DNA of 5,759 nucleotides from an uncultured Actinoplanes sp. Lineage in GTDB: Bacteria; Actinomycetota; Actinomycetes; Mycobacteriales; Micromonosporaceae. The DNA lies in NCBI GenBank assembly GCA_934667465.1, contig CAKUMG010000425.1, positions 1 to 5,759 of the forward strand, in the 5' to 3' direction. This document shows positions 1-5,564 of this stretch, in pieces. The first letter of the stretch is position 1. Each line of letters starts with the position of its first letter. The notes beneath the pieces are model-generated. The model did not search any database. It was not told where the DNA came from and saw nothing but the letters and a program-made list of their open reading frames with translations. A program made the position numbers and the translations under genes.

Positions 1-2
1 TG

Positions 3-1646
3 CTCGACTTCGGCGGCCGGCACAACCAGGAGCGCGTGCCGCAGCGCCGCGCGTTCACGTTCGGCGTGCACGCGCGGGAGAGCCGCAAGGGCCGCACGGG
101 CGCCGACAGTGCCTACTTGCTGCACGCGGGCACGGCCGGGTTCGGCTTCGCGGCCGGCGACATCTGGGCCGTGCACACCGCGTGGAGCGGCAACCACCTG
201 CACTACGCCGAGCGGGCCCACACCGGCGAGCAGCTCCTCGGGGGCGGCGAGCTCCTGCTGCCCGGCGAGGTGCGGCTCGGGACCGGCGAGGCGTACGAGG
301 GTCCCTGGGTCTACGGCTCCTACGGCCACGGCCTGGACGCGGTCGCCCACCGCTTCCACGCCCACCTGCGCGGCCGCGAGCGGCGGATCCCGTCCGACCG
401 CCCGGTGACGATCAACGTCTGGGAGGCTGTCTACTTCGACCACGACCTCGACCGGCTGCTCGACCTCGCCGAGCGCGCCGCGGCCGCCGGCGTGGAACGC
501 TACGTGCTCGACGACGGCTGGTTCGGCGGCCGCCGCAACGACACCTCCAGCCTCGGCGACTGGGTGGTCTCCCCGGACGTGTGGCCCGAAGGCCTGCACC
601 CGCTGGTCGACCGGGTCCGCGAGCTGGGCATGCAGTTCGGCCTCTGGTTCGAGCCGGAGATGGTCAACCCCGACTCCGACCTGGCCCGCGCCCACCCCGA
701 GTGGGTCATGGCCGCCCGCGCGGACTGGCCGGTCGAGTCGCGTACGCAGCAGGTGCTCAACCTGTCGATCCCCGAGGCCTACGAGCACATCAAGGCCCGG
801 ATGCTCGCGATCCTCGACGAGTACCCGATCGGCTACATCAAGTGGGACCACAACCGCGACCTGACCGAGGCCGGCGACCAGACCCGCGGCGGCCGGGCGG
901 CGGTCCACGCGCAGACGCAGGCCTACTACCGGCTGCTCGACGAGCTGCGCGCCGCCCACCCGGAGCTCGAGATCGAGTCGTGCTCGTCCGGGGGCGCCCG
1001 CGTCGACCTGGGCGTGCTCGAACGTACCGACCGGGTCTGGGTCTCCGACAACATCGACCCGCACGACCGGCAGCGGATGATGCGCTGGACCACCCAGCTC
1101 GTCCCCCCGGAGTACCTCGGCTCGCACATCGCCTCCGGCCGCTCCCACACCACCGGCCGCCGGCACGACCTGAGCTTCCGCGCCGGCACGGCGGTCTTCG
1201 GCCACCTCGGCATCGAATGGGACCTCGCCCAGGCCACCGCCGACGAACTGGACGAGCTCGGCGCCTGGGTCACGTTCTACAAGGACCACCGCGACCTGCT
1301 GCTCGGCGGCACGCTGGTCCGCATGGACGGCTACGACGAGCAGTTCATGGTGCACGGCGTCGTCGCGCCGGACCGCTCCCGCGCCCTGCTCGCCATGGCG
1401 ACAATGGACAGCATCATGCCGGACCCGGGCGCGCGGCTCCGGTTCCGCGGCCTCGACCCGGCCCGCCGCTACCGCCTCCAGCCGGTCCTCCCGGGCCGCG
1501 ACCCGGCCGGGCTGCTCCCGCCGCCGTGGTGGGGCGCGGACCGCTCCGGCCAGATCGTGACCGGCGCCGTCCTGGAGCGCGCGGGCGTCACCGTCCCGCG
1601 CATCTTCCCGGACCAGGTCGTGCTGTACCGCGCCGACGCGGTCTGA
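3..1646 (+). CDS. Alpha-galactosidase, GH36 family (5' end outside window)
   Basis: Retaining alpha-galactosidase that hydrolyses terminal alpha-1,6-linked galactose from melibiose- or raffinose-type sugars, probably in the cytoplasm. The reading frame is already open at position 3 and begins with LDFGGRHNQER, a conserved internal stretch, so the true start lies upstream; GH36 proteins are usually about 700 aa and 547 are visible here. Numbering the codon at position 3 as residue 1, family landmarks run in order: NVWEAVYF (W140), LDDGWFGGR (D170, D171, galactose contacts), LWFEPEM (215-220), YIKWDHNRDL with nucleophile D282, ESCSSGGAR with C327, and WVSDNID with acid/base D349. The spacing of 67 residues between the two aspartates fits GH36. 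From about residue 440 a beta-rich C-terminal domain follows and ends naturally at TGA. All expected catalytic residues are present, so it looks intact apart from the window edge. No neighbour in the window points to a sugar-uptake operon. The exact substrate cannot be read from sequence. Confidence 0.95.
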   Translation, partial: LDFGGRHNQERVPQRRAFTFGVHARESRKGRTGADSAYLLHAGTAGFGFAAGDIWAVHTAWSGNHLHYAERAHTGEQLLGGGELLLPGEVRLGTGEAYEGPWVYGSYGHGLDAVAHRFHAHLRGRERRIPSDRPVTINVWEAVYFDHDLDRLLDLAERAAAAGVERYVLDDGWFGGRRNDTSSLGDWVVSPDVWPEGLHPLVDRVRELGMQFGLWFEPEMVNPDSDLARAHPEWVMAARADWPVESRTQQVLNLSIPEAYEHIKARMLAILDEYPIGYIKWDHNRDLTEAGDQTRGGRAAVHAQTQAYYRLLDELRAAHPELEIESCSSGGARVDLGVLERTDRVWVSDNIDPHDRQRMMRWTTQLVPPEYLGSHIASGRSHTTGRRHDLSFRAGTAVFGHLGIEWDLAQATADELDELGAWVTFYKDHRDLLLGGTLVRMDGYDEQFMVHGVVAPDRSRALLAMATMDSIMPDPGARLRFRGLDPARRYRLQPVLPGRDPAGLLPPPWWGADRSGQIVTGAVLERAGVTVPRIFPDQVVLYRADAV

Positions 1647-1660
1647 CCGCGCGCTGACGG

Positions 1661-1697
1661 CTACCTGGCCCCGGGCTTCCTGCCCGGGCCCAGGTGG
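1661..1697. terminator. GC-rich hairpin between convergent genes, probable terminator
   Basis: Two 16-nt arms (1661-1676 and 1682-1697) pair with one C-C mismatch and one T-G wobble around the 5-nt loop TTCCT. It starts 14 nt after the alpha-galactosidase stop. There is no T-run, as is common for actinomycete terminators. It could work on both strands. It overlaps the last codons and the TAG stop (1663-1661) of the convergent minus-strand gene, which is unusual. Confidence 0.6.
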
Positions 1698-2188
1698 CCG
1701 AGCGCGGCCGGGTCGCCGGTCCCGCGGCCGGGTCGCCGGTCCCGCGGCCGGTGACGCGCTGTGGCATCCGGCGCATCCACCGCGTCGAGCCGGCCAGCGA
1801 TCCGGTCGCGAGCGCGGCAACGTTCCTCCAGAGCCGGGCCTCCGTCGGCCGCCGAGCCCCGGGCGGCGCCGCCACCAGCAGATACTAACTCGCTGACCGT
1901 CTCGTCCAGGGGCTCGGACGTCTGCCGGAAGAACTCCAGCCCCTCGGCCGTCGGCACGGGCGCCGGCTCGACGCAGGTGATGCTGATGTCGCGGCCCTGG
2001 GCGTTGCAGTCCCCGTCCTCGACCCGCACGTCCCCGGCCGCCGGGGCGGTGGGCGCGGGCGCCTCCCCCGGCGCGGGCCCGCCTTCAAGGGCGATGGCGA
2101 CGACCACCGCGAGGACGGCGAAGATCCCGGAGATGCCGGCCCACCACTTGTGCGCCAGGAACCGGCGGGCGCGCGAAGGGTCCTCCAT
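1661..2188 (-). CDS. Small single-pass membrane protein of unknown function
   Basis: I do not recognise a named family. The 175-aa product starts MEDPSRARRF, a basic cytoplasmic tail, followed by one hydrophobic segment at about residues 15-34 (WWAGISGIFAVLAVVVAIAL). A Pro/Ala-rich linker (36-51) leads to a probably extracytoplasmic part with C61 and C72 in a DGDCNAQG...ITC context; the two cysteines could form a disulfide. Residues 82-102 are acidic and probably helical. The tail after about residue 103 is Ala/Gly/Arg-rich, uses poorer third positions (TTA, GTA, TCT, GCT, GGT) and runs through a 20-bp tandem repeat, so its end may be degraded or frameshifted. L101 is a TTA codon. The ATG at 2188 is chosen because the hydrophobic segment follows at the usual distance; a GTG at 2206 would add six residues, and neither has a convincing ribosome site. 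It lies 72 nt downstream of the regulator gene on the same strand, with a palindrome between them. Confidence 0.65.
   Translation of the reverse strand: MEDPSRARRFLAHKWWAGISGIFAVLAVVVAIALEGGPAPGEAPAPTAPAAGDVRVEDGDCNAQGRDISITCVEPAPVPTAEGLEFFRQTSEPLDETVSELVSAGGGAARGSAADGGPALEERCRARDRIAGRLDAVDAPDATARHRPRDRRPGRGTGDPAALGHLGPGRKPGAR
1703..1750. repeat. 20-bp tandem repeat, 2.4 copies
   Basis: Two perfect adjacent copies of a 20-nt unit (1711-1730 and 1731-1750), preceded by the last 8 nt of a third copy (1703-1710). The unit is GGTCGCCGGTCCCGCGGCCG. It lies in the predicted C-terminal coding part of the minus-strand membrane protein. Because 20 is not a multiple of 3, each copy is read in a different frame, so gain or loss of one copy would change the protein end. 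Confidence 0.85.
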
Positions 2189-2235
2189 GACCGCCCAACG
2201 AGCCACCCGCGCTCACCGCACGGCTGGTTCGCCCA

Positions 2236-2255
2236 CCCGGCCCGCGCGGGCCGGG
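2236..2255 (-). terminator. Perfect 20-nt palindrome after the regulator gene
   Basis: A perfect inverted repeat (CCCGGCCC, loop GCGC, GGGCCGGG) that can form an 8-bp all-GC stem. It begins 5 nt downstream of the regulator's stop codon, on the minus strand, and ends 47 nt before the start of the membrane-protein gene. Position favours a terminator or attenuating hairpin after the regulator. Being fully symmetric, it could instead be a protein-binding site. No T-run follows. Confidence 0.5.
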
Positions 2256-2260
2256 AGCCG

Positions 2261-2854
2261 TCAGCCGCCGGCGCGAGGGCGGGCGCGTACGTGTGCCTTC
2301 TCGCCCTGCCGTCCGAACAGGCTCAGGAACTCGACAGGCGACGCGTCGGCGGCGCCGAACCAGTGCGGCGTACGCGTGTCGAACTCCGCCGCCTCGCCCG
2401 GCTCGAGGACCAGGTCCTGGTCGCCGAGGACGACCCGCAGGCGGCCGTTGAGCACGTAGAGCCATTCGTAGCCCTCGTGGGTCTGTGGCTCGGGGTCGCG
2501 CCGCCCGGTGCCCGCCGGGACGATGATCTTGTAGGCCTGGATGCCGCCGGCGCGGCGGGTCAGCGGCAGCATCGTCATGCCGTGGTGGGTGATGGGGCGC
2601 AGGTGGATCCGCGGGTCGCCGGTGGGCGGCGCGCCGACCAGGTCGTCGAGCGTGACGCCGTGGGCCTTGGCGAGCGGGAGGAGCAGTTCCAGCGTCGGGC
2701 GGCGGGCGCCGGACTCGAGCCGCGACAATGTGCTGACCGAGATGCCGGTGGTCGCGGACAGCTCGGTGAGGGTGGTCTCGCGCTGCTTGCGCAGGGCGCG
2801 CAGCCGCGGGCCGGTGGCGGCGAGGGCGCCGGAGAGGTCGTCGTCCATGCCCAT
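2261..2854 (-). CDS. XRE-family transcription regulator with C-terminal cupin domain
   Basis: A 197-aa DNA-binding regulator. An XRE/Cro-type helix-turn-helix occupies about residues 17-73 (RLRALRKQRETTLTELSATTG, then the recognition helix around ISVSTLSRLESGARRPT, then LAKAHGVTLDDLVG). A single cupin_2 barrel follows at about 107-180. Its first motif reads H126-x3-E130-x6-G137, its second PG152-153 with H164, so three possible metal ligands remain while the first HxH histidine pair is reduced to one. This architecture usually means a repressor or activator whose cupin senses a small ligand. The start is either ATG 2854 or ATG 2848 (MGMDDD); neither has a Shine-Dalgarno sequence, and translation may be leaderless. 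It is divergent to the flavoprotein gene, only 60 bp away, and most likely controls both directions. The antisense frame stays open far beyond this start, but that extension is opposite the flavoprotein gene and not real. Confidence 0.93.
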   Translation of the reverse strand: MGMDDDLSGALAATGPRLRALRKQRETTLTELSATTGISVSTLSRLESGARRPTLELLLPLAKAHGVTLDDLVGAPPTGDPRIHLRPITHHGMTMLPLTRRAGGIQAYKIIVPAGTGRRDPEPQTHEGYEWLYVLNGRLRVVLGDQDLVLEPGEAAEFDTRTPHWFGAADASPVEFLSLFGRQGEKAHVRARPRAGG

Positions 2855-2883
2855 AGTTTGCCGGATCAGCAAGGAAGTTTGCC
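2855..2883. promoter_or_regulatory. Candidate operator: phased TTGC/GCAA half-sites
   Basis: Directly beside the regulator's start, an 8-nt direct repeat AGTTTGCC occurs at 2855-2862 and 2876-2883, exactly 21 bp apart (two helical turns). Midway lies the inverse GCAA (2869-2872). Half-sites TTGC 2858, GCAA 2869 and TTGC 2879 are thus 11 and 10 bp apart, all on one face of the helix. This is the layout expected for dimers of an HTH regulator binding side by side. It is also the most AT-rich spot in the intergenic region. Assignment to the adjacent XRE-cupin protein is inference. Confidence 0.45.
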
Positions 2884-2907
2884 AGCTGCGCACGAGGCCC
2901 GCAGAGT
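2879..2907 (+). promoter_or_regulatory. Possible promoter of the flavoprotein-exporter operon
   Basis: TTGCCA (2879-2884) resembles a -35 box and is followed after 17 nt by CAGAGT (2902-2907), a weak -10 (only A and T of the TAnnnT pattern). Transcription would begin near 2914-2915, at the ATG itself, giving a leaderless mRNA. The -35 overlaps the last operator half-site, so a bound regulator would block it. The -10 match is poor, so this is tentative. Confidence 0.3.
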
Positions 2908-2914
2908 GGGAGCC

Positions 2915-3880
2915 ATGACGGATGAACTGCAGGACACGTACGACGTGGTGGTCGCCGGTGGCGGCGCGGCCGGGCTCAACGGGGCGCTGATGCTCGCCCG
3001 CTCCCGCCGGTCGGTGGCGGTGATCGACGCCGGTCGGCCCCGCAACGCCCCGGCGCAGGGTGTGCACGGCCTGCTCGGCCGGGAGGGCATGCCGCCGGCC
3101 GAGCTGATGGAGATCGGGCGGCGGGAGGTACGCGGCTACGGCGCGCACGTGGTCAGCGGCGAGATCACCGGCGCGAAGGCGGACGGGGACGGCTTCCTCG
3201 TCACGCTCGCGGACGGCCGGGCGGTGCGCTCGCGGCGGCTGCTGGTCACCACCGGGCTCGTGGACGAGCTGCCGGACGTGCCCGGACTGGCCGAGCTGTG
3301 GGGCGGCGACGTGCTGCACTGCCCGTACTGCCACGGGTGGGAGGCGCGGGACAAGGCCATCGGCATCCTCGCGAACGGCCCGATGTCCGTACACCAGGCT
3401 CTGCTCTTCCGGCAGTTGACCGATGACGTGGTGTATCTCACGAACGGGACGGACGCGCCCGCGGGCGAGGACGCCGAGAAGCTGGCAGCTCTCGGCATCC
3501 CGGTCGTCGAGGGCCGTGTTACAGGTGTGGAAACGGTCGGAAATCAGCTTGCGGGACTGCGGCTCGCCGACGGTACGGTGATCCGCCGGGACGTCGTGGC
3601 CGTCGCGACCCGGATGGTCGCGCGCGCCGGTTTCCTGGGTGAGCTCGGGCTGATGCCCGCCGACCATCCGATGGGGGTCGGCCAGCACATCCCGGCGGAC
3701 GCCACCGGGCGCACCGACGTGCCCGGGGTGTGGGCAGCGGGCAACGTGACGGACCTGGCCGCTCAGGTGGGTGGTGCCGCCGCGGCGGGCGCCTTCGCCG
3801 GGGCACAGATCAACGCGGACCTCGTCGCCGAGGACGCCCGCACGGCCGTCGCCGCTCACCGGCAGCGGCTCGCCGGGTAG
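2915..3880 (+). CDS. Thioredoxin-reductase-like FAD disulfide oxidoreductase
   Basis: A 321-aa flavoprotein of the class II pyridine nucleotide-disulfide oxidoreductase fold. The N-terminal FAD site reads VVVAGGGAAGL (glycines 15, 16, 17 and 20) with D38 at the end of the second strand; the redox pair is C136-P-Y-C139 followed by HGWE; the C-terminal FAD motif is VPGVWAAGNVTD, where N277 replaces the usual Asp. The cysteine position matches classical thioredoxin reductase (E. coli C135/C138). The middle domain, however, has ILANGPMSVHQA (about 151-162) where NADPH-using members have GGGxSA, and the basic HRRDxxR loop is absent. CPYCHGWE and the missing NADPH site recall GliT/HlmI-type dithiol oxidases that use oxygen. 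Such genes are also common as unassigned actinobacterial oxidoreductases, so the substrate is open. Start: ATG 2915; an in-frame GTG at 2906 has GAGG 8 nt upstream and would add three residues. It probably forms an operon with the exporter 31 nt downstream. Confidence 0.92.
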   Translation: MTDELQDTYDVVVAGGGAAGLNGALMLARSRRSVAVIDAGRPRNAPAQGVHGLLGREGMPPAELMEIGRREVRGYGAHVVSGEITGAKADGDGFLVTLADGRAVRSRRLLVTTGLVDELPDVPGLAELWGGDVLHCPYCHGWEARDKAIGILANGPMSVHQALLFRQLTDDVVYLTNGTDAPAGEDAEKLAALGIPVVEGRVTGVETVGNQLAGLRLADGTVIRRDVVAVATRMVARAGFLGELGLMPADHPMGVGQHIPADATGRTDVPGVWAAGNVTDLAAQVGGAAAAGAFAGAQINADLVAEDARTAVAAHRQRLAG

Positions 3881-3922
3881 TGACAACCGACTTCCGGGGG
3901 GAAGCAGCACCGTGACAACCGA
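3880..3922 (+). repeat. 11-nt direct repeat bracketing the gene junction; 11-codon mini-ORF
   Basis: GTGACAACCGA occurs perfectly at 3880-3890 and 3912-3922, 32 bp apart. The second copy is the exporter's start region. The first copy begins with the last G of the flavoprotein's TAG stop and itself opens a frame, GTG 3880 to TGA 3915, encoding MTTDFRGEAAP. The mini-ORF's stop overlaps the exporter's start as GTGA. It may be a leader peptide coupling translation of the two genes, or only a duplicated start site. It has no clear ribosome site of its own. Confidence 0.45.
3896..3904 (+). promoter_or_regulatory. Ribosome binding site setting the exporter start
   Basis: A purine run, GGGGGGAAG, ends 7 nt before GTG 3912. 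It is the best Shine-Dalgarno-like site in the junction and selects GTG 3912 over the frame's upstream open stretch, which overlaps the flavoprotein gene. Confidence 0.65.
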
Positions 3923-5468
3923 GAGCACGGCGGCGCCGGGCAAGCTCGACGCCGCCGTCCTGAAGATCGCCGGGGTGGTGGTGCTCGGCGCGATCATGTC
4001 GATCCTCGACGTGACCGTGGTGAGCGTCGCCCTGCCGACGTTCCAGACCGAGTTCGACGCGACGTACGCGCGGGTCGCCTGGACCATGACCGGCTACACC
4101 CTCGCCCTGGCGACGGTGATCCCGCTGACCGGCTGGGCGGCGGACCGGTTCGGCACCAAGCGGCTCTACATGGCCGCGCTGCTGCTGTTCACGCTCGGCT
4201 CGGTGCTGTGCGCGACGGCGGACGGCATCGGGCAGCTGATCGCGTACCGAGTGGTGCAAGGTCTGGGTGGCGGCATGCTGATGCCGCTCGGCATGACCAT
4301 CATGACCCGCGCCGCGGGACCCGAGCGGATCGGCCGCCTGATGGCGGTCCTGGGCATCCCGATGCTGCTCGGCCCGATCGGCGGCCCGATCCTGGGCGGC
4401 TGGCTGATCGACGTCGCCAGCTGGCACTGGATCTTCCTGATCAACCTGCCGATCGGCGTGATCGCGCTCGCCTACGCGCAGTGGGCGCTGCCCAAGGACA
4501 GCCCGGAGCCGTCCGAGTCGTTCGACTTCGTCGGCATGCTGATGCTGTCGCCGGGCTTGGCCCTCTTCCTGTACGGCGTCTCGACCCTGCCCGAGACCGG
4601 CACGATGGCCGACACGAAGGTGTGGCTGCCGATGCTCGCGGGCGCGGCGCTGGTCGTGGGCTTCGTGTTCTACTCGTTCAAGCCCGCGCACCCGCTGCTG
4701 GACCTGCGCCTGCTGCGCAACCGGAACCTGACCGTCGCCACGATCACCCTGGCGGTCTTCACGATCTCGTTCATGGGCGCCGGCCTGCTCTTCCCGAGCT
4801 ACTTCCTGCAGGTACGCGGCGAGACCACCCTCGCTGCGGGTCTGCTCATGGCACCGCAGGGCATCGGCGCGATGCTCACCATGCCGATCGCGGGCATGCT
4901 CGCCGACCGGGTGCCCGTCGGGCGTACGGTCCCGTTCGCCATCGCCCTCATCGCGGCCGGCTTCTTCACGTTCACCCAGGTCGGCACGGACACGTCCTAC
5001 CTGCTGCTGGGCGGCTCGCTGTTCGTCATGGGCCTCGGCATGGGCGGCACGATGATGCCGATCATGACCTCGGCGCTGCGCACGCTGACCAACCACGAGG
5101 TGGCCCGCGGCTCGACCCTGCTCAACATCCTGCAGCAGGTGGCGGGCTCGATCGGCTCGGCGCTCATGTCGGTCATCCTGACCAGCCGGCTCAACGGCTC
5201 CGCGGACGTGCCGGGCGCCGACCCGCCGGTCACCGAGGCCCAGCTCGCGATCGCCGCCGAGCAGGACCCGGCCATCGCGCAGCAGGTCGACCCGGGGCTG
5301 CTCGAGCGCGGGCTGGCGTTCGTGGCCGACTCGTTCGCGGTGACGTTCTGGGTCGCGTTCGGGCTGATCGTGCTCACGCTGATCCCGGCCGCGTTCCTGC
5401 CCCGGCGCAAGATCAGCGGGCCGGCGGGGGCGCCGGCGGGTGCGGAGGCGCCGGTCATGCTGCACTGA
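3912..5468 (+). CDS. MFS drug exporter, DHA2 (14-TM, EmrB/QacA) family
   Basis: A 518-aa inner-membrane proton-coupled exporter. After a short hydrophilic N-terminus, TM1 carries the DHA2 signature ILDVTVVSVALP (31-42, D33). Motif A lies in the TM2-TM3 loop as GWAADRFGTKR (74-84). Motif B is RVVQGLGGGMLMP with R113 in TM4. The antiporter motif C is GIPMLLGPIGGPILGG (148-163) in TM5. HPLLDLRLLRNRNL (from H260) is the conserved loop of the 14-TM group. A hydrophilic loop rich in Ala, Gln and Asp precedes the last TM, and the C-terminus is a short Gly/Ala/Pro tail. The length and 14 hydrophobic segments are normal for the family. It follows the flavoprotein by 31 nt on the same strand and shares its promoter, most likely under the divergent XRE-cupin regulator. 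Export of an antibiotic, toxic metabolite or self-made product is expected from the family; the actual substrate cannot be told. Confidence 0.95.
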   Translation: MTTESTAAPGKLDAAVLKIAGVVVLGAIMSILDVTVVSVALPTFQTEFDATYARVAWTMTGYTLALATVIPLTGWAADRFGTKRLYMAALLLFTLGSVLCATADGIGQLIAYRVVQGLGGGMLMPLGMTIMTRAAGPERIGRLMAVLGIPMLLGPIGGPILGGWLIDVASWHWIFLINLPIGVIALAYAQWALPKDSPEPSESFDFVGMLMLSPGLALFLYGVSTLPETGTMADTKVWLPMLAGAALVVGFVFYSFKPAHPLLDLRLLRNRNLTVATITLAVFTISFMGAGLLFPSYFLQVRGETTLAAGLLMAPQGIGAMLTMPIAGMLADRVPVGRTVPFAIALIAAGFFTFTQVGTDTSYLLLGGSLFVMGLGMGGTMMPIMTSALRTLTNHEVARGSTLLNILQQVAGSIGSALMSVILTSRLNGSADVPGADPPVTEAQLAIAAEQDPAIAQQVDPGLLERGLAFVADSFAVTFWVAFGLIVLTLIPAAFLPRRKISGPAGAPAGAEAPVMLH

Positions 5469-5483
5469 TTGAGCCGTAGGCAT

Positions 5484-5532
5484 CTTCACCCGCACGCATC
5501 CTCACGCGTGCGCAGCTTCACCCGCACGCATC
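5484..5532. repeat. 17-nt direct repeat with competing inverted repeats
   Basis: CTTCACCCGCACGCATC is repeated perfectly at 5484-5500 and 5516-5532, 32 bp apart. Between them GCGTGCG (5506-5512) is the exact complement of CGCACGC in either copy (5491-5497 or 5523-5529). Two mutually exclusive 7-bp hairpins are therefore possible, with 8- and 10-nt loops. It lies in the 3' flank of the exporter gene, just before a stronger hairpin. Function unknown. Confidence 0.75.
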
Positions 5533-5535
5533 GGA

Positions 5536-5561
5536 GCCGTCCCGCCACCCGGCGGGGCGGC
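5536..5561 (+). terminator. Strong hairpin, terminator of the flavoprotein-exporter operon
   Basis: Arms 5536-5546 and 5551-5561 pair over 11 bp (one T-G wobble) around the loop ACCC, 67 nt after the exporter stop. CTT follows rather than a T-run. Position, symmetry and high GC content fit an intrinsic terminator in an actinomycete. Confidence 0.6.
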
Positions 5562-5564
5562 CTT

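Noticed and set aside
182..1657. 491-aa plus-strand open frame overlapping the alpha-galactosidase
   Set aside because: Arg/Pro/Ala-rich frame shadow of the GH36 gene, without any motif.
1703..1750. Mobile-element end or attachment site
   Set aside because: A simple tandem repeat without terminal inverted repeats, target duplication or any transposase or integrase nearby.
1761..2459. 232-aa plus-strand open frame over the membrane-protein and regulator genes
   Set aside because: Ser/Arg/Pro/Thr-rich antisense shadow; the minus strand has a clear TM segment and a cupin domain here.
2150..2914. Upstream extension of the flavoprotein frame to 2150
   Set aside because: It runs antisense through the regulator gene and lacks any domain; the Rossmann FAD motif starts normally just after ATG 2915.
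2855..4087. Long minus-strand extension of the regulator frame (to about 608 aa) opposite the flavoprotein and exporter genes
   Set aside because: His/Arg/Pro-rich, no recognisable domain, and directly antisense to two well-supported genes; the HTH begins only after ATG 2854.
3810..5495. 561-aa minus-strand open frame opposite the exporter
   Set aside because: Composed almost wholly of Arg, Asp, His, Gln, Glu and Ala, the usual antisense product of a GC-rich membrane-protein gene; no domain.
5484..5532. Short CRISPR-like array
   Set aside because: Only two copies of a 17-nt repeat with a 15-nt gap, and no cas genes.
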